Shown: positions 1-5,353, numbered from the stretch's first letter. The stretch: 6,176 nt of DNA from Candidatus Melainabacteria bacterium GWA2_34_9 (GCA_001784535.1 MFRJ01000053.1:6763-12938), one strand, 5' to 3'. The notes: a model not told the origin generated them from the letters alone. Numbers and translations are program-made.

Positions 1-2
1 TT

Positions 3-548
3 GATATTCCTAAATATGTTCAGTTAAAAGGGTGGAATGTAAAAGCTTATCCAAACGGAAAAATAGTTGACTTACAGCCTGAATATACAAATTGCGACAA
101 ACTAAATTCTACTCAATTCGGACTTGAATACGCAAAATCAGCCTGTAAAAACAATGATTATCCTTATGTATATTGGGACGGAATACAAACTGCAAAACCT
201 ATCCCGACAAAAAATCAAGGTTGGATAGTCGATAAAAAAGATTTACCTGATTTTCTTGCCGAGAAGCTTGAATATGTAGGATTTAATAAGGCAGAAAAAG
301 AAGAATTTTTAAGATATTGGACTAAAAAATTATCAAACAACGATAAATATTTTATTTATTTTCTGCAAGGTAAAGATGTCGATGACTATCTTCCTATGCA
401 GGTAACTCCTAAGCCTGATTCCATAAACAGATTTTATATTTTAGCAAAACCTGTAAATAGCACTAAAGCCGATTTACAACCCCAAAAACTTGATAAATTT
501 AAGAGAAAAGGTTTTACTCTTGTTGAGTGGGGCGGATCTGTTTTATAA
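3..548 (+). CDS. Conserved uncharacterised protein, 3' end (partial)
   Basis: This is an open frame from the window edge to a TAA stop, with 181 residues visible and the start off-window. The visible part opens with DIPKYVQLKGWNVKAYPNGK and later contains YPYVYWDGIQ, GWIVDKKDLPDFLAEKLEYV, EEFLRYWTKKL, VTPKPDSINRFYI and a C-terminal GFTLVEWGG. From memory, this order of motifs (GW.V.A.P.G, a Y.FWEG-like segment, FL.EKL...G, YW, P.PDS..R, then GF..VEWGG at the end) marks a family of conserved hypothetical proteins found widely in Firmicutes and other bacteria. I know of no assigned activity and infer none. The stop lies one base before the ATG of the carboxypeptidase gene, so the two are probably co-transcribed and translationally coupled. 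The coding call is strong; the family match is recall, not a search. Confidence 0.85.
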   Translation, partial: DIPKYVQLKGWNVKAYPNGKIVDLQPEYTNCDKLNSTQFGLEYAKSACKNNDYPYVYWDGIQTAKPIPTKNQGWIVDKKDLPDFLAEKLEYVGFNKAEKEEFLRYWTKKLSNNDKYFIYFLQGKDVDDYLPMQVTPKPDSINRFYILAKPVNSTKADLQPQKLDKFKRKGFTLVEWGGSVL

Positions 549-549
549 A

Positions 550-1209
550 ATGATTAAACTAATCAAAAAAATACATACACAAAAAAATAACATGATAGAG
601 CTTTTTGCCACCGAGAATACTTCTTCTAAAAAAGGGCAAACTGCAATTATAATCGGAGTTTTTCACGGTGATGAGCCTGAAGGTGAGTTTTTAATTCATA
701 AATTAATGGAAGAAATTAAGAATGACGATTGCATAGGAAATAACAGCATTTTATTTGTTCCCTGCCTTAATCCTGACGGGAAAAATTTAAAAACAAGAAC
801 TAACGCAAATGGAGTGGACTTAAACAGAAATTTCCCCACGAAAAACTGGGAATTATCAAAGGAAAAAGATTCTTATTATTCCGGCAACGAACCGGCGAGT
901 GAAATTGAAACGAAATTTTTGATTCAAATAATTGAGGAATATAAACTTGACAGGATTTTGGCACTCCACACTCCTTATAAAGTAGTTAATTATGATGGTC
1001 CTGCTAAAGAAATTGCGGAAAAAATCTCAAAACTTAACGGCTATCCTGTACAGGAAAGTATAGGTTACCCAACTCCCGGGTCTTTCGGAACTTATTGCGG
1101 AATCGAGAGAGATATTCCTGCGATTACTCTTGAATTACCGGAAAAAGAACCTGTTAAAAAGCTATGGGATGACAATAAAGAAGCTTTTTATTCCTTTATA
1201 AAAGAATAA
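550..1209 (+). CDS. M14-family zinc carboxypeptidase (murein peptide amidase-like)
   Basis: A 219-aa protein of the M14 metallocarboxypeptidase fold in its short bacterial form, close in type to murein tripeptide amidase MpaA. Zinc ligands are visible as HGDE (H39, E42) and H140 in LALHTP. R93 in DLNRNF (preceded by LNPDGKNLKTRTNANGV) is the usual substrate-carboxylate contact. E195 in ITLELPE is the expected catalytic glutamate. The likely role is trimming peptides, perhaps cell-wall peptides; the substrate is inference. No signal peptide is seen, which suits a cytoplasmic recycling enzyme. The start is taken as ATG 550, one base after the preceding stop. The longer frame from TTG 490 would overlap the upstream gene by about 59 bases and add 20 residues with no family support. 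No clear Shine-Dalgarno precedes ATG 550 apart from a distant G-rich stretch (528-536), which fits translational coupling. All catalytic residues are present. Confidence 0.88.
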   Translation: MIKLIKKIHTQKNNMIELFATENTSSKKGQTAIIIGVFHGDEPEGEFLIHKLMEEIKNDDCIGNNSILFVPCLNPDGKNLKTRTNANGVDLNRNFPTKNWELSKEKDSYYSGNEPASEIETKFLIQIIEEYKLDRILALHTPYKVVNYDGPAKEIAEKISKLNGYPVQESIGYPTPGSFGTYCGIERDIPAITLELPEKEPVKKLWDDNKEAFYSFIKE

Positions 1210-1341
1210 AAAGTCTGGCTTATCTATACAAAAATCTGGACTATCATTGCACCAAAACATTGTACATCTTTAATACCATTGGGTTTTTAATCACTAACAA
1301 TATTAACCGCAGCAGGAAAAAACGAATTTTTAAAAGCCTAA
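1210..1341. other. Intergenic stretch without recognisable features
   Basis: AT-rich sequence after the carboxypeptidase stop. I see no ORF with a ribosome binding site and no convincing hairpin. Only short chance repeats (TCTGG twice, a CCAA/TTGG pair) are present. The first plausible terminator after the carboxypeptidase is the palindrome at 1394-1448. Confidence 0.5.
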
Positions 1342-1350
1342 TGTTATAAT
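1342..1350 (+). promoter_or_regulatory. Extended -10 promoter upstream of the palindrome
   Basis: TGTTATAAT is a perfect extended -10 element (TGn plus TATAAT at 1345-1350). No good -35 is found at 17 bases (ACGAAT), which extended -10 promoters can tolerate. Predicted transcription would begin near 1357 and meet the strong palindrome 1394-1448. The product would be either a short terminated RNA of about 90 nt or a leader that is attenuated ahead of uvrA. The match is seen in the sequence; activity is inferred. Confidence 0.5.
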
Positions 1351-1393
1351 GCCATAGAAAACAATTAGAAGGGGCAAAACTGGCGTCGACGTA

Positions 1394-1448
1394 CAAAAAA
1401 GATAGAGTGCGAAAGGCGTGTCACGCCTTTCGCACTCTATCTTTTTTG
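1394..1448. terminator. Bidirectional intrinsic terminator / near-perfect 55-base palindrome
   Basis: Two perfectly complementary 27-base arms (1394-1420 and 1422-1448) are separated by a single T at 1421. The outer part of each arm is an A6 or T6 tract, and the inner part is GC-rich (GAAAGGCGTG / CACGCCTTTC). In either direction the RNA forms a long stem ending in a U run, the layout of a bidirectional rho-independent terminator. It lies between the carboxypeptidase gene and uvrA, which share a direction, and downstream of an extended -10. A small palindromic mobile remnant (MITE-like) is possible, but no target-site duplication is obvious. Confidence 0.75.
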
Positions 1449-1467
1449 GTAATAAAAATTGAATTTA

Positions 1468-1476
1468 TGACATAAT
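1468..1476 (+). promoter_or_regulatory. Probable uvrA promoter (extended -10)
   Basis: TGACATAAT carries the TGn extension and a 5/6 -10 hexamer (CATAAT, 1471-1476). TTGGTA at 1446-1451 could serve as -35, but the 19-base spacer is long. Transcription would start near 1483 and give a uvrA leader of about 30 nt. I looked for LexA-type boxes (CGAAC-N4-GTTCG, GTTC..GAAC, E. coli CTGT-N8-ACAG) around it and found none, so SOS control is not visible here. Confidence 0.5.
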
Positions 1477-1513
1477 AATTAATAGGGCAAACGAATCTCG
1501 GGTAAATGGCGAA

Positions 1514-4369
1514 ATGGATATAAACAAAAACGAATATATCGTTGTAAGAGGAGCAAACTGTCATAATTTAAAGAATGTAAGCGTATCAATCCCCAAAAAC
1601 CAGCTTGTAGTGTTCACAGGAGTAAGCGGTTCAGGGAAAAGCAGTCTTGCATTCGATACAATTTTTGCGGAAGGTCAAAGACGTTATGTAGAAAGCTTGA
1701 GCACATACGCAAGGCAGTTTTTGGGGCAGCTCGACAAACCTGATGTGGAAAGCATAGAGGGATTAAGCCCTGCAATTTCTATAGATCAGAAATCCACTAA
1801 CAACAACCCTCGTTCAACGGTAGGAACTGTTACAGAGATTTATGATCACTTAAGACTTCTTTTTGCAAGGATCGGAACACCTCATTGTCCTGAATGCGGC
1901 AAAGAAATCAAGCCTCAAACCCTCGATCAAATAGTAAATAACATATTAAAACTCGACGAAGGAACCAAAATCCAGATTTTATCTCCGCTCGTAAGAGGCA
2001 GAAAAGGCGAATACACAGGACTTTTTAGCGAGTTAAGGCAGGAAGGGTTTATCCGAGTGAGGGTTGACGGCAAAACCTACAATCTTGACGAAGACGAAAT
2101 TAAGCTTGCTAAAACAAAAAAACACGATATAGAAGTGGTAGTAGACAGAATTATAGTCAAGGAATCCGCCCGTTCAAGGATTTCCGAAAGCGTGCAGACC
2201 TCTCTCAAAAAATCAGACGGGCTTGTTCTTGTTGATTTAATGAATGATAAGCAGATAATGTATTCGGAAAAACTTGCCTGCTCGGAATGCGAGTTAAGTT
2301 TTGATGAATTATCGCCGAGATTATTCAGTTTTAATAGTCCTTTTGGAGCATGTCCCACTTGCAGCGGACTCGGCGCACATCTTGAAGTTAGCCCGAACCT
2401 TATAGTTCCTGATGAAAGAAAGTCTTTAAAGCAGGGAGCTATTTATCCATGGGCAAAAACAGGAAACCAATTTTATGTTGATGTCATAAACTCAATATGC
2501 AAGCACTATGGAATTGATACAGAAACACCTTGGGAAGACCTTTTCGAGGAACACAAAAAAATTATTCTTTATGGAAGCGGCTCTGAAAAAGTGCTTTTAT
2601 CCCATGCAGACTTTAAAAGAAAACATCAAAAATGCTATTATGCCCGACACGAAGGAGTTATTCCTTATCTTAAAAAACGTTATGACTTGTCCTCTTCTGA
2701 TTTGGTCAGGGGGGAAGTTGAAAAATATATGGATTCCATACCTTGCTCCGATTGCAAAGGCGCAAGATTAAAACCATTGGCTCTTTCAGTAAAAATACAA
2801 GGGAGTTCAATAGCAAATGTTTGCTCAATGCCGATTAATGAATGTCACGATTTCATATCAGGGCTGTTTTTGACACTTTCTGAATACCATATCGCAATTG
2901 TAAAGCAGCTTTTGTCTGAAATCAGGGAACGGCTGAAATTCCTGCTTGATGTTGGATTAAATTATCTCACTCTTTCTCGAATGGCGGGAACACTTTCCGG
3001 CGGGGAAGCCCAGAGAATCAGGCTGGCTACTCAAATCGGCTCCGGTCTTTCGGGAGTGCTTTATGTGCTTGATGAGCCGAGTATAGGACTTCATCAGTTG
3101 AATAATCAACAGTTATTAAGTACTCTTTTCAGGCTTAGAAACCTCGGAAACACACTTATTGTCGTAGAACACGATGAAGAAATCATTAGAAGTGCTGACT
3201 GGATAGTCGATATTGGTCCAAAAGCCGGAACTCACGGCGGAGAAATCGTTGCAGAGGGAACACCTGCCGACATAGAAGAAGTTAAAGAATCCCTGACCGG
3301 ACAGTATTTGCGTGGCTCAAAATCCATAAAATGCTCTAAAAAAAGAAGAGAAGGCAATGGACAATCTATAAAAATAATCAATGCAAATAAAAATAATCTT
3401 AAAAACATAGATGTTGACATTCCGCTTGGGAAAATTGTTTCTATCACAGGAGTAAGCGGTTCTGGAAAGTCTTCTTTAGTTTTTGATATTTTACAGCCTT
3501 ATGTAAAGCATAAACTTGGGAGAAATGCTCCTAAACCTCAGGGAGTAAGGGAAATTCTCGGACTTGAAAACATCGATAAAATTATTGACATTGACCAGAG
3601 CCCGATAGGAAGAACTCCTCGCAGTAACCCTGCAACATATACAGGAACTTTTGATCACATAAGAGCGCTTTTTGCTCTTACCAACGAATCCAAAACCAGA
3701 GGCTACCAGCAGGGAAGATTTAGCTTTAACGTCAAGGGCGGACGATGCGAAGCCTGTTCAGGCGACGGGATAATCAAGATAGAAATGAACTTTTTGCCTG
3801 ATGTTTATGTCCCCTGCGAAGTGTGCAAAGGTGCAAGATATAACAGGGAAACCCTCGAAGTTAAATACAAAGGAAAATCAATTTCTGATGTGCTGGAAAT
3901 GACTGTTGAGGAAGCTTATGAGTTTTTCAAAAACATCCCTAAAATTGCCAACAAGCTTAAAACGCTTCATGAAGTGGGGCTTGATTATATAAAACTTGGT
4001 CAGAGCGCGACGACTCTTTCCGGAGGCGAGGCACAGCGTGTAAAACTTGCTTCTGAATTGAATAAACGCAGTACAGGAAAAACTCTTTATCTTATGGATG
4101 AGCCTTCTGTCGGGCTTCACTGGCATGATTTATCGAAATTAATTGATATTATGAATACTCTAGCGGATTCCGGCAATACTATTCTTATAATTGAGCATAA
4201 TCTGGATATTATAAAGATTTCTGACCATATTATTGATATGGGACCTGAAGGTGGGAATGCAGGAGGAGAAATCATTGCACAGGGAACTCCAGAGCAAATT
4301 ATTCAAGTTGAAAACTCTTATACAGGCAAGTATTTGGCTAAAATTTTAGGCAAAAAAGTTTTAATTTAA
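1514..4369 (+). CDS. uvrA: Excinuclease ABC subunit A (UvrA)
   Basis: A complete 951-aa UvrA, the dimeric DNA-damage sensor that loads UvrB in nucleotide excision repair; the length is typical. Module I has Walker A GVSGSGKS at 36-43, the RRYVESLSTYARQFL region, CxxC pairs C125/C128 and C411/C414 (probably one zinc site), C256/C259 with C280/C283 (second zinc site), ABC signature LSGGEAQR from 494, and Walker B with D520-E521. Module II has Walker A GVSGSGKS at 646-653, IDQSPIGRTPRSNPATYTG, a zinc finger with C745/C748 and C768/C771, signature LSGGEAQR from 835, and Walker B with D862-E863. The UvrB-binding region lies between the first Walker A and the first signature. ATG 1514 matches the family N-terminus, but its Shine-Dalgarno is weak. 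An overlapping out-of-frame five-codon ORF starts at ATG 1506. Mild oddity: the second D-loop reads MDEPSVGLHWHD, where most UvrA have LDEPTTGLHF.D. Confidence 0.98.
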   Translation: MDINKNEYIVVRGANCHNLKNVSVSIPKNQLVVFTGVSGSGKSSLAFDTIFAEGQRRYVESLSTYARQFLGQLDKPDVESIEGLSPAISIDQKSTNNNPRSTVGTVTEIYDHLRLLFARIGTPHCPECGKEIKPQTLDQIVNNILKLDEGTKIQILSPLVRGRKGEYTGLFSELRQEGFIRVRVDGKTYNLDEDEIKLAKTKKHDIEVVVDRIIVKESARSRISESVQTSLKKSDGLVLVDLMNDKQIMYSEKLACSECELSFDELSPRLFSFNSPFGACPTCSGLGAHLEVSPNLIVPDERKSLKQGAIYPWAKTGNQFYVDVINSICKHYGIDTETPWEDLFEEHKKIILYGSGSEKVLLSHADFKRKHQKCYYARHEGVIPYLKKRYDLSSSDLVRGEVEKYMDSIPCSDCKGARLKPLALSVKIQGSSIANVCSMPINECHDFISGLFLTLSEYHIAIVKQLLSEIRERLKFLLDVGLNYLTLSRMAGTLSGGEAQRIRLATQIGSGLSGVLYVLDEPSIGLHQLNNQQLLSTLFRLRNLGNTLIVVEHDEEIIRSADWIVDIGPKAGTHGGEIVAEGTPADIEEVKESLTGQYLRGSKSIKCSKKRREGNGQSIKIINANKNNLKNIDVDIPLGKIVSITGVSGSGKSSLVFDILQPYVKHKLGRNAPKPQGVREILGLENIDKIIDIDQSPIGRTPRSNPATYTGTFDHIRALFALTNESKTRGYQQGRFSFNVKGGRCEACSGDGIIKIEMNFLPDVYVPCEVCKGARYNRETLEVKYKGKSISDVLEMTVEEAYEFFKNIPKIANKLKTLHEVGLDYIKLGQSATTLSGGEAQRVKLASELNKRSTGKTLYLMDEPSVGLHWHDLSKLIDIMNTLADSGNTILIIEHNLDIIKISDHIIDMGPEGGNAGGEIIAQGTPEQIIQVENSYTGKYLAKILGKKVLI

Positions 4370-4582
4370 TTTTTCAAAATTTTTTAATAATTCAGAAACT
4401 TTCATATCAAATCCGGCAGCTATTTTAACTAATGTAGAATATTTAGGGTCTATTATTCCGGTTTCGATACGGCTTAATGTAGATGGTTCTAAACCATTTT
4501 TGTATGAAAAAGAATTAAGAGAAAGATTTTTATCTTCCCTTAATTTTCTTATATAATTACCTAATTTTTTAGTCTCTTGCAT
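4361..4582 (-). CDS. Small XRE/Cro-type helix-turn-helix repressor
   Basis: A 73-aa single-domain DNA-binding protein of the XRE (lambda Cro/C1) fold. Helix 1 is LGNYIRKLREDKNL, helix 2 SLNSFSYKNG, the recognition helix EPSTLSRIETG (the STLSRIE signature), then DPKYSTLVKIAAGFD and KVSELLK. There is no added sensor or protease domain. ATG 4582 is preferred because the core fold begins just after it; the alternative is TTG 4609 (82 aa), also without a Shine-Dalgarno. A TATAAT on the minus strand (4595-4590) would place the RNA start at about 4583-4582, so the message is probably leaderless. The start codon lies inside a TTGCA-N4-TGCAA palindrome, repeated 41 bp away, so autoregulation is likely. 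The 3' end overlaps the uvrA stop tail-to-tail by 9 bases. The gene is divergent from the 53-aa ORF at 4681, its likely target. Confidence 0.88.
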   Translation of the reverse strand: MQETKKLGNYIRKLREDKNLSLNSFSYKNGLEPSTLSRIETGIIDPKYSTLVKIAAGFDMKVSELLKNFEKLN

Positions 4583-4590
4583 ATATGCAA
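4577..4590. promoter_or_regulatory. Operator copy 1 (TTGCA-TATA-TGCAA)
   Basis: A perfect 14-base palindrome containing the repressor's ATG (4582-4580) and its predicted transcription start. It shares both half-sites with the copy at 4618-4631 and differs only in the four-base spacer. A dimer of the adjacent XRE protein is the obvious candidate to bind it; that is inference. Confidence 0.65.
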
Positions 4591-4597
4591 TTATAAT
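4590..4597. promoter_or_regulatory. Bidirectional -10 box between the two operators
   Basis: ATTATAAT contains TATAAT on both strands: minus strand 4595-4590 for the repressor gene and plus strand 4592-4597 for the 53-aa ORF. The -35 matches are poor on both sides (ATAGCA on the minus strand at 17 bases). The box lies between the two operators, so a bound repressor could block both directions. A second possible plus-strand -10 is TATAAG at 4656-4661. Confidence 0.4.
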
Positions 4598-4617
4598 GTT
4601 AGAATTCAATTGTGCTA

Positions 4618-4631
4618 TTGCAAAAATGCAA
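4618..4631. promoter_or_regulatory. Operator copy 2 (TTGCA-AAAA-TGCAA)
   Basis: An inverted repeat with the same half-sites as copy 1, extended by one A/T pair at each end (4617-4632). Its centre is 41 bp from that of copy 1, close to four helical turns, so two dimers would sit on the same face of the DNA. It lies in the would-be leader or promoter region of the 53-aa ORF. Confidence 0.65.
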
Positions 4632-4666
4632 TGATTTATGGTTATAAAAATAATATATAAGAGATT

Positions 4667-4673
4667 AAAAGGA
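4667..4673 (+). promoter_or_regulatory. Ribosome binding site of the 53-aa ORF
   Basis: AAAAGGA lies 7 bases before ATG 4681, at ideal spacing. It is the clearest Shine-Dalgarno in the window and the main reason to accept the short ORF as a gene. Confidence 0.65.
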
Positions 4674-4680
4674 TTTTATT

Positions 4681-4842
4681 ATGACAAAAGAAGAAACTTT
4701 AACTATTACAAATTTACAAAAAGATTTATTAATAAAGCATTTGAATGATATGAATATCAGATTAGGTCTAATTACAGGAGAAATAAGTTATTTAATGGCT
4801 AATATCAAGGCTGTAAAGATACTTTTGGGTGAAAAAATATAA
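4681..4842 (+). CDS. Small 53-aa protein, divergent from the XRE repressor
   Basis: A complete short ORF from ATG to TAA, beginning MTKEETLTITNLQKDLL and ending KAVKILLGEKI. It has no Cys, Trp or Pro. Leucine, isoleucine and methionine alternate with charged residues, as in one long amphipathic helix or short coiled coil. No membrane segment, signal peptide or helix-turn-helix is seen. I do not recognise it. Support comes from a well-placed AAAAGGA ribosome binding site, a protein-like composition, and its position as the divergent partner of a small repressor with paired operators between them. By context it could be the gene the repressor controls (a toxin-like, antirepressor-like or phage-remnant peptide), but nothing in the sequence decides this. 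Its last codons lie in a direct repeat that recurs 104 bases downstream in noncoding sequence. Confidence 0.6.
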   Translation: MTKEETLTITNLQKDLLIKHLNDMNIRLGLITGEISYLMANIKAVKILLGEKI

Positions 4843-4862
4843 AGGTTTTTGTTTATAAAAAG
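4824..4862 (+). repeat. Direct repeat, copy 1
   Basis: Begins TTTGGGTGAAAAAATATAAA and ends TTTATAAAAAG. It matches copy 2 at 4928-4964 with a few substitutions and one-base gaps, at an offset of 104 bases. It includes the last codons and stop of the 53-aa ORF. Confidence 0.65.
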
Positions 4863-4877
4863 GGCTGCACTTTTTTT
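4857..4877 (+). terminator. Weak terminator-like hairpin after the 53-aa ORF
   Basis: AAAAAG (4857-4862) can pair with CTTTTT (4870-4875) around a seven-base loop, followed by further T residues. The stem is almost all A-T, so termination strength is doubtful. Its position just after the small gene supports the call. Confidence 0.3.
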
Positions 4878-4887
4878 ATTAAATTTC

Positions 4888-4907
4888 GCCAGCTAAAGCA
4901 GGCGAGT
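4888..4907 (+). repeat. REP-like hairpin motif, copy 1 (degenerate)
   Basis: GCCAGCTAAAGCAGGCGAGT matches the copy at 5271-5290 in 18 of 20 bases. It can fold as CGCC/GGCG with one A-A mismatch, an inner GC/GC pair and a TAAA loop. Confidence 0.6.
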
Positions 4908-4927
4908 GACATTTATTTTTTAATATG

Positions 4928-4964
4928 TTTGGGTGAAAAATACAAAGGTTTTGATTTGTAAAAG
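4928..4964 (+). repeat. Direct repeat, copy 2
   Basis: Begins TTTGGGTGAAAAATACAAAG, the noncoding partner of the repeat at 4824-4862. Here the copy runs into the hairpin 4959-4981 rather than the weak terminator that follows copy 1. Confidence 0.65.
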
Positions 4965-4981
4965 GGTTTACCACCCTTTAC
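4959..4981. repeat. Hairpin GTAAAAGGGT / ACCCTTTAC
   Basis: The arms at 4959-4967 and 4973-4981 pair, allowing a bulged A, around a TTACC loop. No U run follows directly, so it is not a classical terminator. Confidence 0.5.
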
Positions 4982-4985
4982 CCGT

Positions 4986-5017
4986 CTTCATTTTCTTTAA
5001 TCGTAAAGAAAACGAAG
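4986..5017. repeat. Hairpin with 14-base arms, one mismatch
   Basis: CTTCATTTTCTTTA (4986-4999) pairs with TAAAGAAAACGAAG (5004-5017) around an ATCG loop, with one A-C mismatch. Just outside lie GTTTGGG (4927-4933) and CCCAAAC (5032-5038), which could close a larger nested structure around this hairpin and the preceding one. Confidence 0.6.
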
Positions 5018-5041
5018 TAAAAGAAACTTTGCCCAAACTAC

Positions 5042-5170
5042 GGTTTTTATATTTCTACCCTGCTCACGCTTAAAACTTTCAGATGTCTAAGCTCGCAAAC
5101 TCGCCTGCTTTGGCAGGCTCAAACAAGTGCTCGCATGTTTTCAGTACGCAGGGTGAAATATTACAAAACC
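5042..5170. repeat. Imperfect inverted repeat enclosing a REP-like hairpin
   Basis: The left arm 5042-5063 (GGTTTT...ACCCTGC) and right arm 5148-5170 (GCAGGGT...AAAACC) are complementary apart from small gaps. The enclosed sequence contains the GCCTGC/GCAGGC hairpin 5103-5118 near its centre, so the unit folds as a long arm with a terminal hairpin. Confidence 0.6.
5101..5120 (-). repeat. REP-like hairpin motif, copy 2 (inverted)
   Basis: The plus strand reads TCGCCTGCTTTGGCAGGCTC, the inverted form of copy 3. The stem GCCTGC/GCAGGC (5103-5118) has a TTTG loop. Confidence 0.75.
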
Positions 5171-5235
5171 TTCGCAACGGGCAATTTTACGGAGTTATGT
5201 CCGTGCGCCCATTAGTGAAAGCTCCGTCTTATTTC

Positions 5236-5258
5236 GGCTTGCTCTCCGAAGGCAAGCC
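5236..5258. repeat. Hairpin GGCTTGC / GCAAGCC
   Basis: A perfect 7-bp stem (5236-5242 with 5252-5258) around a 9-base loop. It partly competes with the next stem (5256-5261 with 5292-5297), so the two folds may be alternatives. Confidence 0.55.
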
Positions 5259-5270
5259 CGTCTTGTCTGA

Positions 5271-5290
5271 GCCTGCCAAAGCAGGCGAGT
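5271..5290 (+). repeat. REP-like hairpin motif, copy 3
   Basis: GCCTGCCAAAGCAGGCGAGT. The perfect 6-bp stem (5271-5276 with 5281-5286) has a CAAA loop and is enclosed by a further stem GCCCGT (5256-5261) / ACGGGC (5292-5297). Confidence 0.75.
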
Positions 5291-5353
5291 TACGGGCGTT
5301 AAACGCATTTTGCTAAAATCAAAAGTAAGGCGCTGGCTTCAGACAGCGAAATA

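Larger units (their letters stand above)
5098..5291. repeat. 30-bp inverted repeat pair (5098-5127 and 5262-5291)
   Basis: The two 30-base arms are reverse complements with one mismatch (AAACAAG against CTTGTCT). Each arm is itself a hairpin (GCCTGC-N4-GCAGGC), so each copy can fold alone or pair with the other over the 134 bases between them. Confidence 0.8.

Noticed and set aside
490..549. TTG 490 as the carboxypeptidase start
   Set aside because: It would overlap the upstream gene by about 59 bases; ATG 550 follows that gene's stop directly and matches the family start better.
1440..1513. SOS/LexA box upstream of uvrA
   Set aside because: No CGAAC-N4-GTTCG, GTTC/GAAC pair or E. coli-type CTGT-N8-ACAG box is present near the promoter.
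2077..2358. Antisense open frame within uvrA
   Set aside because: A shadow of uvrA's conserved coding sequence, with no ribosome site or recognisable protein.
2508..2771. Plus-strand alternative frame within uvrA
   Set aside because: It overlaps the intact UvrA reading frame and gives an unrecognisable product.
3232..3447. Antisense open frame within uvrA
   Set aside because: It runs opposite the second Walker A region of an intact uvrA, with no independent support.
3878..4126. Antisense open frame within uvrA
   Set aside because: It runs opposite the second ABC signature of uvrA and has no family resemblance.
5083..5316. 77-codon open frame in the repeat island
   Set aside because: No ribosome binding site, composition unlike the real genes nearby, and both ends are inverted copies of the same noncoding repeat.
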